Shown: piece after piece, positions 7,237-19,558 of the stretch
How the letters are laid out: each line of letters begins with the position of its first letter
Position numbering within the stretch: position 1 is the stretch's first letter
Source of the DNA: Methanobacterium sp. UBA353
GTDB lineage: Archaea; Methanobacteriota; Methanobacteria; Methanobacteriales; Methanobacteriaceae
Assembly (NCBI GenBank): GCA_002496805.1
Contig: DALO01000008.1
Coordinates: forward strand, 1 to 20,303
Reading direction: 5' to 3'
Length of the DNA: 20,303 nt
Made by a program: the position numbers and the translations under genes
Notes under the pieces: generated by a model
The model's database searches: none
The model's input: the letters and a program-made list of their open reading frames with translations, nothing else
What the model was told of the DNA's origin: nothing

Positions 7237-9102
7237 ATGGCTAAAACAGAAAAAATTATAGGAATTGACCTAGGAACTAGTAATTCTGCCGCTGCAGTGT
7301 TGATCGGTGGCAAACCAACCATTATCCCCAGTGCAGAAGGAGCTACCCAGTATGGTAAATCTTTCCCCAGTTATGTGGCCTTCGCAGATGATGGTCAACG
7401 CTTAGTTGGAGAACCAGCCAGAAGGCAAGCAGTAACTAATCCTGAAAAAACCATTACTGCGATTAAAAGACAAATGGGTACTAATTATAAGGTTGATATA
7501 GCTGGAAAACAGTATACTCCTCAAGAAATCTCTGCTTTCATCCTTCAAAAGATCAAAAAGGACGCAGAATCATTTTTAGGAGAAGAAGTTAAAAAAGCAG
7601 TTATTACCGTGCCAGCCTACTTCGATGACAACCAGAGAACAGCCACTAAAGATGCTGGAACCATAGCAGGATTAGACGTTGTAAGGTTAGTCAACGAGCC
7701 CACTGCCGCCAGTTTAGCTTATGGTATTGATAAATCCAGTGAAGATGAACTAGAAATTATGGTATTTGACTTTGGAGGAGGAACTCTTGACGTAACCATT
7801 ATGGAATTCGGAGGAGGAGTTTTCGAAGTAAAATCCACCAGCGGAGACACTAAACTGGGAGGAACTGACATGGACGCCGCTGTCATGAACTACTTAGCAA
7901 GTGAGTTCAAAAAAGACACTGGCGTGGATATAATGAATGATGATCAAGCGGTCCAGAGACTCAGAGAAGCTGCTGAAAAGGCAAAGATCGAACTTTCCAC
8001 AACTTTAAACACTGAAATTAACCTACCATTCATCACCGCCACCCAAGATGGGCCAAAACATTTAACTCATACCTTAACACGTGCTAAACTAGAAGAACTG
8101 GTAGATTCCATAATTAAAAAATGTTCTGGGCCAATGGAACAGGCATTGAAAGATGCAAAAATGACCAAAAATAATGTGGACAAAATTATTCTAGTAGGAG
8201 GACCTACCAGAATGCCCATTGTACAAAAATTTGTGGAAAACTACATTGGAAAACCAGTTGAACGTGGAATTGATCCAATGGAATGTGTAGCTGTAGGAGC
8301 GGCAATCCAAGGAGGAGTACTAGCTGGAGAAATCAAAGACTTGGTTTTACTCGATGTAACACCACTATCCCTAGGTATTGAAACATTAGGAGGAGTTTTC
8401 ACCAAGTTAATTGAAAGAAACACCACCATACCTACCAAAAAGAGTCAAGTATTCAGCACAGCTGCTGATAACCAGACCTCAGTGGATATTCACGTATTGC
8501 AAGGAGAAAGATCTGTGGCCACTGGAAACACCACCCTTGGCAGGTTCCAGTTGGTCGGTATCCCTCCAGCTCCCCGAGGAATGCCACAAATAGAGGTCAC
8601 TTTTGATATCGATGCTAACGGAATACTTAACGTATCAGCAAAGGACATGGGTACTGGTAAAGAACAAGCCATAACCATCACTGCCCCTAACAAATTATCC
8701 GAGGATGAAATTGATCAAAAAATCAAAGAAGCAGAACAACACTCTGAAGAGGATAAAAAACGTCAAGAAGAGGTTGAAATCCGCAACAATGCCGATTCAA
8801 TGATTTACACTGCTGAAAAAACTCTGGATGAACTTGCAGAGAAGGTTGAAGCTGATCAGAAAACTAAAATAGAAGAACTCATCAAAGGACTCCGAGAAGT
8901 TATAGGTGGAGATGACCTAGAAGCCATCAAAAATAAAACTGAAGAATTGACTAAAGCTGTTCAAGAAGTAGGAACTGCAATATATCAGCAAGCACAGCAA
9001 GAACAAGCACAACAACAGCAAGAACAAGATGCCCAGGGTCAAACTAATCAGGACCCTGAGGATGATGACACCATCGATGCAGACTATGAGGTTAAAAAGT
9101 AG
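7237..9102 (+). CDS. dnaK: DnaK (Hsp70) chaperone
   Basis: The 621-residue ATP-dependent chaperone has all Hsp70 marks: GIDLGTSNSAAAV at the N-terminus (phosphate 1), VITVPAYFDDNQRTATKDAG, FDFGGGTLDVTIM (phosphate 2), the adenosine motif ILVGGPTRMPIV, the interdomain linker LVLLDVTPLSLG (about 369-380), a substrate domain (about 380-490), a helical lid, and a glutamine-rich tail ending in acidic residues (DDDTIDADYEVKK). The N-terminal domain is compact, like the Gram-positive type without the extra insert of proteobacterial DnaK, in line with the view that archaeal DnaK was acquired from bacteria. The ATG at 7237 follows AGGTGA (7225-7230). It is followed by a GC-rich hairpin and then dnaJ. 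Confidence 0.98.
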   Translation: MAKTEKIIGIDLGTSNSAAAVLIGGKPTIIPSAEGATQYGKSFPSYVAFADDGQRLVGEPARRQAVTNPEKTITAIKRQMGTNYKVDIAGKQYTPQEISAFILQKIKKDAESFLGEEVKKAVITVPAYFDDNQRTATKDAGTIAGLDVVRLVNEPTAASLAYGIDKSSEDELEIMVFDFGGGTLDVTIMEFGGGVFEVKSTSGDTKLGGTDMDAAVMNYLASEFKKDTGVDIMNDDQAVQRLREAAEKAKIELSTTLNTEINLPFITATQDGPKHLTHTLTRAKLEELVDSIIKKCSGPMEQALKDAKMTKNNVDKIILVGGPTRMPIVQKFVENYIGKPVERGIDPMECVAVGAAIQGGVLAGEIKDLVLLDVTPLSLGIETLGGVFTKLIERNTTIPTKKSQVFSTAADNQTSVDIHVLQGERSVATGNTTLGRFQLVGIPPAPRGMPQIEVTFDIDANGILNVSAKDMGTGKEQAITITAPNKLSEDEIDQKIKEAEQHSEEDKKRQEEVEIRNNADSMIYTAEKTLDELAEKVEADQKTKIEELIKGLREVIGGDDLEAIKNKTEELTKAVQEVGTAIYQQAQQEQAQQQQEQDAQGQTNQDPEDDDTIDADYEVKK

Positions 9103-9122
9103 AGAATATTTTGTTTGAAATT

Positions 9123-9145
9123 GGGTGGGGAACTTCCTCCCACCC
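9123..9145 (+). terminator. GC-rich hairpin after dnaK
   Basis: GGGTGGGG (9123-9130) pairs with CTCCCACCC (9137-9145), giving a 7-8 bp stem with a loop of about 7 bases. A T-rich stretch (ATTTTATTATATTTATTT) follows. This stable stem stands out in AT-rich surroundings and separates dnaK from dnaJ. It may end most transcripts or protect the grpE-dnaK mRNA 3' end. Confidence 0.55.
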
Positions 9146-9248
9146 TACCCACAATTTTATTATATTTATTTAAATAAAAGTAAAATAACCAAATTAATCA
9201 CACCCATAATTATAATATGATCAATTCAGAAAATCTGGATTTAATTGG

Positions 9249-9257
9249 TTTTATATC
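9249..9257 (+). promoter_or_regulatory. Candidate TATA box for dnaJ
   Basis: TTTTATATC lies about 70 bases before the dnaJ ATG, in a 220-base gap downstream of the dnaK hairpin. This suggests that dnaJ has its own promoter. No TAAC-N5-GTTA palindrome is seen here, unlike in front of grpE. Confidence 0.35.
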
Positions 9258-9322
9258 AATCATCAACACTTATTAAAGAATACACGATTAAAGGTAATCA
9301 GAGTATTTAAGGAAGATTATTC

Positions 9323-10486
9323 ATGGCAGAGAAGCGAGATTACTACGAAGTCCTAGGAGTGGAGAAGGGAGCTACTAAAAAAGATATTAAAAAAGCCTAC
9401 CGTAAATTGGCTATGGAATATCATCCTGATGTTAGCGAAGACCCTGAAGCAGGTGAAAAATTCAAAGAAATCAGCGAAGCCTATGCTATACTCTCTGATG
9501 ACGAGAAAAAAAATACTTATGATCAGTACGGTCATGCCGGAATGGGTGGATTCAGCCAAGAAGATATATTTAACAATATCAATTTTGAAGATATATTCCG
9601 CGGCTTTGGATTTGGAGGAAACCAAGGTGGAGGCGGTGCTGGCTTTGAAAGCATATTTGATCTCTTCGGATTTGGAGGAAGCCGTCGAAACGGACCCCAA
9701 CAGGGCAATGACGTTTTATATGAAATGAAAATCACCTTGGAAGAAGCAGCCCATGGCCTAAAAGAAGATATCCAAGTCCCCCATAAAAAGACATGCCCAC
9801 GATGTAACGGTTCTAAAGCCGAACCAGGAACAGAAAGTCGAACTTGTGATACTTGTGGAGGTAGCGGTCAGGTTCGCCACGTTCAAAACACCCCCTTAGG
9901 ACAGTTTGCAACCATCCGTCCGTGTAACACTTGCCATGGTGAAGGTAAAATAATTGATAGTCCCTGCCATGAATGCCATGGTAGAGGTATTGTCAAACAA
10001 AAAAGTACCATAAATGTTGAAATACCACCAGGAGTAGAAGACGGATCTCGCTTACGCGTTCCTGGTGAAGGTGATGTTGGTAACCGCGGAGGACCACCAG
10101 GAGATCTTTACGTTCTTATCAGAGTGAGGCCACACAAATATTTCAAACGAGAAGGAGCAAACATCCACTACGAAAAACCAATTAGTTTTGTTCAGGCAAC
10201 GTTAGGAGATAAAGTCGAAGTCCCAACTATTGACGGGACAGTAGAGCTCAAAATACCTGAAGGAACCCAAACAGGAACATCATTCCGAATAAAAGGTTTT
10301 GGACTGCCCCACCTGCGCTGGAACGGGAAAGGAAATCTATACGTAAAAGTAAAAGTAGTGACTCCTAAAAAACTTAGCCCACAACAGAAAGAACTTCTGG
10401 AAGAATTCGCCAATATAAGTGGTGATGAGATTTACAACGAAGAGAAAGGCTTTTTTGACAAAGTGAAAGATGCCATCAGTCACTAA
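9323..10486 (+). CDS. dnaJ: DnaJ (Hsp40, type I) co-chaperone
   Basis: DnaJ delivers substrates to DnaK and stimulates its ATPase. The 387-residue protein is a full type I member: J-domain (5-70) with His34-Pro35-Asp36, a Gly/Phe-rich linker (about 75-130), a zinc domain with four CxxCxGxG-like motifs (CPRCNGSK, CDTCGGSG, CNTCHGEG, CHECHGRG; about 158-221; the first is slightly degenerate, as is common), and C-terminal substrate domains. The ATG at 9323 follows AAGGAAG (about 9310-9316). It lies 220 bases after dnaK and probably has its own promoter. Confidence 0.98.
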   Translation: MAEKRDYYEVLGVEKGATKKDIKKAYRKLAMEYHPDVSEDPEAGEKFKEISEAYAILSDDEKKNTYDQYGHAGMGGFSQEDIFNNINFEDIFRGFGFGGNQGGGGAGFESIFDLFGFGGSRRNGPQQGNDVLYEMKITLEEAAHGLKEDIQVPHKKTCPRCNGSKAEPGTESRTCDTCGGSGQVRHVQNTPLGQFATIRPCNTCHGEGKIIDSPCHECHGRGIVKQKSTINVEIPPGVEDGSRLRVPGEGDVGNRGGPPGDLYVLIRVRPHKYFKREGANIHYEKPISFVQATLGDKVEVPTIDGTVELKIPEGTQTGTSFRIKGFGLPHLRWNGKGNLYVKVKVVTPKKLSPQQKELLEEFANISGDEIYNEEKGFFDKVKDAISH

Positions 10487-10614
10487 AAAAAATAAACAAT
10501 ATTTTCCTTCCATTATTATTTGCTTGTAAAAGTAAAACTATTTATTTATCAAGGCTAACTCCTATTTATTGTACTAAAACATTGCAAATTACCTTTAAGA
10601 TGTGATTGGGAAAA

Positions 10615-10980
10615 ATGTGTGCAAATGAAAATCATGATATAAACGTGACCCTCATACTGGACAAGGTTGAAGATTATTTTGGTTTTGTGCCAAAAATATT
10701 CCAGGTTTTATCTGAAAATCCACCTGCTTTGAAGGCATTCTTTGATAAAACCGAATTCATGATGACTGATGATAGTTTACCACCTATCACCAAAGAGTTC
10801 GTGTCTATTGGAGCTGCTGCTGCCATGGGATCACCGCACTGTCTTGCCACCCACTTGGAAGTGGCCAGAGAATTCGGAGCCACTGATGAACAACTCCTAC
10901 TGGCTATAATTATTGGAGCATCCATAACAGAAACGACTGCTTTATCCAAGTCTTTACGAGTTTATGACGATTTTAAATAA
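10615..10980 (+). CDS. Carboxymuconolactone-decarboxylase-like (AhpD-fold) protein
   Basis: About 121 residues from the ATG at 10615 (a TTG at 10606 would add three; neither has a strong ribosome binding site). The pattern FGFVPKIFQVLSENPPALKAFF, then LPPITKEFVSIGAAAAMGSPHCLATHLEVAREFGATDEQL, is typical of this all-helical family. AhpD-type members use CxxC followed by His as redox site; here only CLATH is present and the first cysteine is replaced (SPHC). A disulfide-based peroxidase-partner activity is therefore doubtful, though a single-cysteine or non-redox role is possible. It is a single gene followed by a run of nine T at 11019-11027. Confidence 0.85.
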   Translation: MCANENHDINVTLILDKVEDYFGFVPKIFQVLSENPPALKAFFDKTEFMMTDDSLPPITKEFVSIGAAAAMGSPHCLATHLEVAREFGATDEQLLLAIIIGASITETTALSKSLRVYDDFK

Positions 10981-11018
10981 AATAAACCTGAATTTCTTCT
11001 AATTTAACTTTTTGAATC

Positions 11019-11027
11019 TTTTTTTTT
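11019..11027 (+). terminator. T9 terminator after the CMD-family gene
   Basis: Nine T in a row about 40 bases after the stop codon fit an archaeal oligo-T terminator. The rest of 10981-11218 is AT-rich with no gene. Confidence 0.5.
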
Positions 11028-11218
11028 GAATGATATCTTAGTTAAAAAATATGATAACTACCTATCTGTATCTGAATAATTTTCTAGTTTATTAAATTGA
11101 AAAAAATAATTCAAGATATTATTAAGTTGATATAGTAAGAAGGAGATGATAAAAAAATTTAATACAAATTAAAAAGAAAAAATAGGGCAATAATAAGTTT
11201 TAATTATGGAGGGAAAAT

Positions 11219-11698
11219 ATGCAAAAAAATACCATGGCTATTGTGCTGATAATTCTGGGTCTAATAATTTTGGCCGTTCCACTTTTGGGAGTAATCCCAC
11301 TTAGTGTTCTTACAGGACTAGGAGCAGTATTTTTGGGTATAGGATTTATACTTACCGGTTTTACAGATAGGGAAATAAACAGTGGTTTAGGACTTCTCGA
11401 AATTGTTTTAGGAATCATTGCCTTGGTTTTGGGTCTTGGATTCATACTAAACTCTGGTCTATTTAGTTTTGTTGCTGGATTATTAATCACCATGGCCGGT
11501 TTGTTCCTGATCATAGTGGGAATAGTTGCCGTGTTTACTAAAACTGGTGGTAGCCGTTGGAACGGAGTTGTAGCCATAGTCATAGGGTTAATTTACCTTC
11601 TTTTTGGACATATAATAAAAGATCCATTCTGGTTAGGTGAACTTATCGGTTTATGGTTACTTTTAACTGGAATCATGATGTTTTTCCAGAAAGATTAA
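11219..11698 (+). CDS. DUF308 / HdeD-like multi-pass membrane protein
   Basis: The 159-residue protein is almost entirely hydrophobic, with about six short membrane segments separated by glycine-rich turns (IILGLIILAVPLLGVIPL, GLGAVFLGIGFILTG, LLEIVLGIIALVLGLGF, FVAGLLITMAGLFLIIVGI, VVAIVIGLIYLLFG, IGLWLLLTGIMMFF). The repeated ILGxxxL/GxxLLLTGI pattern is that of DUF308 proteins, which include acid-resistance protein HdeD; the molecular role is unknown. The ATG at 11219 follows a strong GGAGGG (11208-11213). It stands alone, ended by T-runs at 11711-11716 and 11722-11727. Confidence 0.85.
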   Translation: MQKNTMAIVLIILGLIILAVPLLGVIPLSVLTGLGAVFLGIGFILTGFTDREINSGLGLLEIVLGIIALVLGLGFILNSGLFSFVAGLLITMAGLFLIIVGIVAVFTKTGGSRWNGVVAIVIGLIYLLFGHIIKDPFWLGELIGLWLLLTGIMMFFQKD

Positions 11699-11710
11699 AT
11701 CCAAAAACAA

Positions 11711-11727
11711 TTTTTTCCATATTTTTT
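11711..11727 (+). terminator. T-run terminator after the DUF308 gene
   Basis: Two runs of six T (11711-11716 and 11722-11727) lie just after the stop codon at 11698, as expected for archaeal termination. Confidence 0.5.
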
Positions 11728-11767
11728 AATTTATTTAAAGATGGAAATTTCTTCTTATAATTATTAA

Positions 11768-12085
<318 letters not shown>

Positions 12086-12092
12086 AAAAAAT

Positions 12093-12171
<79 letters not shown>

Positions 12172-12195
12172 TACTATCACTGTTGAATTTTTAGG

Positions 12196-12203
12196 TATAT
12201 AAA
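12196..12203 (-). promoter_or_regulatory. TATA box of the tRNA-iMet / RNase P RNA unit
   Basis: The minus strand reads GGAAACCTTTATATACC, a good BRE plus TATA. Its centre is about 29 bases from the tRNA 5' end, predicting a leader of only a few bases. No other promoter can sit in the 10-nt gap before rnpB, so the pair is probably co-transcribed. The rest of 12171-12396 is AT-rich without genes. Confidence 0.65.
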
Positions 12204-12396
12204 GGTTTCCCCCAATCCTTTTTTGAGTATTCCCTCATAGTCTATTTAATTAATTTCAATTACAATAAAAAGTAATTTTATCATCTTCAAAATGTTTTAT
12301 AAACATTCCTCAACGACAAAATGGCTAAAAATAAAGAAATATAAGACAATATATGAACTAATTTGAACTAATTTTTATTCATATATATCTTTTTTA

Positions 12397-12951
12397 TTAT
12401 TCTTCAGGGGTTTCCAGTTTTTCCAATCGTTCTTCAATGCTTGCCAGTTTTTTGTTTGTTGTGGCACTGTATTTGTTGAATCGTTTTTCTAGAGTTTCTA
12501 TATCTGTTGAAACTACTTTGAACCGTTTTTCCAATGTAGCCAAATCTTTTTTAGTGGCCAAATCCCAGTCTTCAATTAACTGATCACTCTGTTCATTGAG
12601 GAAAATGTCAATACGTTGGGATAAGTTATCAGTGCTGATGGGTACATTCACCCTGCCCTTAAGTTTTTCACCCATTCCTGAAACCTTTTCACTAACTCCT
12701 GAAACATTTATTCTTTCACCCATTTCTGACACAGATCTTTCTCCAGATACTTTTTCACCCAAGTTACTGGCGCCACCCTGAACTTTATCACCTAAATTAT
12801 TAGCCTCACCATATACTCTTTCACCTAAATTTGCTGCATCACTTTTCATTTGGCCCAAACTAAGTTTCCGGTTATCCTGTAAATAATAATATAAAAGTAT
12901 AATTATCGCACCTACCAAAACAAGAATGGCAAATACTTCCAACGGAGTCAT
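12397..12951 (-). CDS. Membrane-anchored protein with 11-residue repeats and C-terminal coiled coil
   Basis: The 184-residue protein has one N-terminal membrane helix (about 6-24). Next are three tandem 11-residue repeats at 39-49, 50-60 and 61-71 of the form A-x-N-L-G-[ED]-[KR]-V-x-G-x, then looser copies (EMGERI, VSEKVSG, MGEKLKG; to about 100). The C-terminal part (about 125-180) is a coiled coil with repeated LEKRF. Such 11-mers predict amphipathic helices like those of LEA or apolipoprotein-type proteins. No known family is recognised. The ATG at 12951 overlaps the neighbourhood of the upstream gene's stop (three bases between) and has GGGGGG (12961-12966) as binding site, so the two are translated together. 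Confidence 0.8.
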   Translation of the reverse strand: MTPLEVFAILVLVGAIIILLYYYLQDNRKLSLGQMKSDAANLGERVYGEANNLGDKVQGGASNLGEKVSGERSVSEMGERINVSGVSEKVSGMGEKLKGRVNVPISTDNLSQRIDIFLNEQSDQLIEDWDLATKKDLATLEKRFKVVSTDIETLEKRFNKYSATTNKKLASIEERLEKLETPEE

Positions 12952-12954
12952 TGA

Positions 12955-13383
12955 TCATTTCCCCCCTTTAATATCTTTCCCCTTCTTTTCGATCTGTTTT
13001 TCCTTTTTATCAATTTCTTCTAAAAGGTTTTGAAGTTTTTCGTATTCAGCTCTAGTTTCTAGGCGGGTGACTCTCTCATTAATTTCACTATGGAGAAATC
13101 CAACTTTTTGCATCATTTTTGATGTTTCTCCCCTGATCTGAGAAAGCCTCTCTTGCTGGTCCTTTGGGAGTGGTATTACATTTTCCATTAGACGTTTAGA
13201 TTCTAAATCCCTTTCAACCAGTTCTATTTTCTTAAGTTCGGCTTGTTTTTCAAGGAATATTACATTACTCTGGGCTTCTCTAACTCTTCTCCATTGCATA
13301 ACAATTATTATTATTGCAACTAGTGCTATTACAGCAATAATAAGTAAAAAAATGTTCTGTGGAATGCTTATAGCATCTGCCAT
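12955..13383 (-). CDS. Membrane-anchored coiled-coil protein
   Basis: The 142-residue product has an N-terminal membrane helix (about 10-29, IFLLIIAVIALVAIIIIVMQ) followed by a basic WRRVRE stop-transfer motif and a long charged helix predicted as coiled coil, with a break at VIPLPKDQQ (about 70). The end is very lysine-rich. No family is recognised. It is the first gene of a two-gene operon; the next starts three bases after its stop. GGGGGA precedes the ATG at 13383. Its layout parallels the partner gene (one helix in the membrane, coil in the cytoplasm), so the two could form a complex. This is inferred from gene coupling. Confidence 0.8.
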   Translation of the reverse strand: MADAISIPQNIFLLIIAVIALVAIIIIVMQWRRVREAQSNVIFLEKQAELKKIELVERDLESKRLMENVIPLPKDQQERLSQIRGETSKMMQKVGFLHSEINERVTRLETRAEYEKLQNLLEEIDKKEKQIEKKGKDIKGGK

Positions 13384-13569
13384 GATATTCCCCCTTATTT
13401 ATTCGTTCCAATATGCCATATTTAAGAACACTTGCACCTTTTAAGCTTTTAAGGTTATCGGGTGGTAAACCTTATCTGCTTAAAGCCATTTAGATCATCT
13501 TATTTGCCAACAAATTACGGTTAATCAATTTAAAAATACCCAATACTTTATTGACTTCCAGATGAAAGT

Positions 13570-13595
13570 TACATATAAATATGTACATTTATATA
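13570..13595. promoter_or_regulatory. Palindrome next to a TATA box in the coiled-coil operon / map gap
   Basis: TACATATAAATATGTA (13570-13585) has perfect 7-bp arms around AA, followed at once by TTTATATA (13588-13595). It lies in the 372-base gap 13384-13755 between divergent transcription units, about 160 bases before map. It may be an operator-promoter pair or simply AT-rich palindromic DNA. The rest of the gap holds no gene; ATGGGT and ACCCAT form a distant inverted pair near 13672 and 13708. Confidence 0.3.
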
Positions 13596-13755
13596 ATTAA
13601 TGCTTTATGATATAACTTATTATTTATGTTTCATAGTATTTTGGGAGAATGTAAACTATGCATAATAGATAGATGGGTGATTAAGTCCAGAATAATATGT
13701 AGATAACCCATGAATAATAGAGAATAAGATATTACTGTAACATTAGTGTGATTAC

Positions 13756-14682
13756 ATGATAGATACGTACAAAAAGGCAGGCAAAATTGTAAAAGAAGTC
13801 AGAGAACTGGCAGTTAAAGAAGTGCATGAAGGAATGAAAGTTTTAACTCTGATAAATCTCATTGAATCAGAAATTATAAAAAGAGGAGGACTGCCTGCTT
13901 TCCCATGTAACATATCTATCAACGAAGTTACCGCCCATTATACCTCTCCTTCCGGAGATTCAACGATTATTAAAGATGGAGATATGGTTAAAATTGATTT
14001 AGGAGCCCATATTAATGGTTACATTGCTGATTCAGCAACCACGGTGATTGTGGGCTCTGGTGAAGGTCCTTACCAGTCAGGGGAAAAAATTTATACCAGA
14101 GAAAAAGAGTTGGAACTGATCGAAACTGCAAATGAAGCCCTTAATGTGGCAATTAGCTACGTTCGAGAAGGTACAGCTCTGGGTGAAATTGGAAAAGCTG
14201 TAGAAGAATATGTAAAATCCCAGGGATTTTTACCCGTGGCGAATCTTACTGGTCACAGCCTAGATCAGTGGAATCTGCACTCTGGCTTATCTGTACCAAA
14301 TGTTAATGACAAAAATCAACAAATAATAGAAGAAGGAGATGTTTTAGCCATTGAACCATTTGTTACCGACGGCGTTGGTATGGTGGGAGACATGAAAGAA
14401 ACGTTCATTTTCAGATTCCTTCGCGACCGTCCTTTACGCTTGGTTGAATCGCGAAAATTGCTTAACATGATAAAAAAAGATTATAATAATCTTCCATTCG
14501 CCCAAAGGTGGTTGGAAGAAGATTCAAAAATCCGGAAAGTTAATTTAGCCCTAAGACAGCTTATTTCTTCCAGAGCCATCTACCCCTATCATGTACTTCG
14601 TGAGAAAAGTGGTGCCAGGGTTGCCCAAGCTGAACACACCGTAATTGTAGAGTCAGATGGTTGCATTATAACAACTGAATAA
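13756..14682 (+). CDS. map: Methionine aminopeptidase, type II
   Basis: It removes the N-terminal methionine from nascent proteins. The 308-residue sequence shows all active-site residues of the pita-bread fold: His61 in AHYTSPSGD, metal ligands Asp81 (KIDLGAHINGYIADSA), Asp92, His167 (LTGHSLDQW), Glu200 (AIEPFVT) and Glu293 (QAEHTVIV). The helical insert before the last ligand (about 220-280) makes it type II, the archaeal and eukaryotic class. A loop rich in G, E and K (about 101-120) is somewhat longer than I expect. The ATG at 13756 has only a weak GTGTGAT upstream. Single gene, convergent with the TPR protein 44 bases on. Confidence 0.96.
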   Translation: MIDTYKKAGKIVKEVRELAVKEVHEGMKVLTLINLIESEIIKRGGLPAFPCNISINEVTAHYTSPSGDSTIIKDGDMVKIDLGAHINGYIADSATTVIVGSGEGPYQSGEKIYTREKELELIETANEALNVAISYVREGTALGEIGKAVEEYVKSQGFLPVANLTGHSLDQWNLHSGLSVPNVNDKNQQIIEEGDVLAIEPFVTDGVGMVGDMKETFIFRFLRDRPLRLVESRKLLNMIKKDYNNLPFAQRWLEEDSKIRKVNLALRQLISSRAIYPYHVLREKSGARVAQAEHTVIVESDGCIITTE

Positions 14683-14726
14683 CTAGCTAAATATCTACAC
14701 TTCTACTTAAATAAAATAGCCCATAT

Positions 14727-15101
14727 TCATTTTTGAAGTGAATTTACAGTGTTGTATGCTCTGTCTCTCCCAGTATGATCCCCAATACCCTCATACATCT
14801 TTGAAGCCTCTTGAAAAAAATAAACAGCGTTTTCAGTATCTTTTTGTTCTTTGCAAACTAATCCCATGTTGTAAAGAGCTTCAGCCATGTGTTTACGGTC
14901 ATTTATCTCTTCAGAGTATTCGTATGCTATTTTAAAGTAGGTTGCAGCTTTATCATAAACACCGCGCCTAAGATTCATGACCCCCTCAAACATTAATTTT
15001 GATATCTTTTTTCGTTTTTCTTGTGATCTTAAACTGTAGTAAAGTATAATCATCCCCGCATATGCCAAAAACATTGCCCCAGAAATTATAATTATATCCA
15101 T
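14727..15101 (-). CDS. Membrane-anchored TPR protein
   Basis: The 124-residue product has an N-terminal membrane helix (about 3-23), a basic segment (RSQEKRKK) and two tetratricopeptide units: GVYDKAATYFKIAYEYSEE (about 47-65) and AEALYNMGLVCKEQKDTENA with FFQEASKMYEGIGD (about 73-107). TPRs bind other proteins; here the repeat domain should face the cytoplasm. Partner and role are unknown. The ATG at 15101 is preceded by GAGGGGTTG. A TATA-like AGTATATAG lies about 50 bases upstream on the minus strand (near 15148). The 268-base stretch to frhB holds no gene. Confidence 0.8.
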   Translation of the reverse strand: MDIIIISGAMFLAYAGMIILYYSLRSQEKRKKISKLMFEGVMNLRRGVYDKAATYFKIAYEYSEEINDRKHMAEALYNMGLVCKEQKDTENAVYFFQEASKMYEGIGDHTGRDRAYNTVNSLQK

Positions 15102-15336
15102 TTTTCAACAACCCCTCATCCAATAAACCATATATCTAATAATAATGACTATATACTTTCGCATTTAATCATTTACAACACTTCTTTCACGAAATATCAA
15201 ACTTTGTTTGGAAAGAGAATAAAATATAAAATAATTCCGAATTGATATTATAACTTGTAATGTTTAAGTAATTGGAAACATCTTAGAAAAAAGGCTATTA
15301 TAAGAATTTATTAACAATTTTTAAAATAAGGATCTG

Positions 15337-15353
15337 AAAAAAAGAGAAAAAAA
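15337..15353 (-). terminator. T-run terminator of the frh operon
   Basis: Just past the frhB stop the minus strand has two runs of seven T (15353-15347 and 15343-15337), a typical archaeal terminator. Confidence 0.6.
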
Positions 15354-15369
15354 TGGGATGTTAAATCCC

Positions 15370-17533
<2,164 letters not shown>

Positions 17534-17542
17534 GCTTTTCCC

Positions 17543-19557
<2,015 letters not shown>

Positions 19558-19558
<1 letters not shown>

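Noticed and set aside
9353..9735. ORFs in other frames within dnaJ and dnaK
   Set aside because: They are shadows of well-supported chaperone genes, with no binding sites and no recognisable protein.
13672..13713. ATGGGT / ACCCAT inverted pair as a hairpin or operator
   Set aside because: The arms are only six bases with about 35 bases between; too weak to support.
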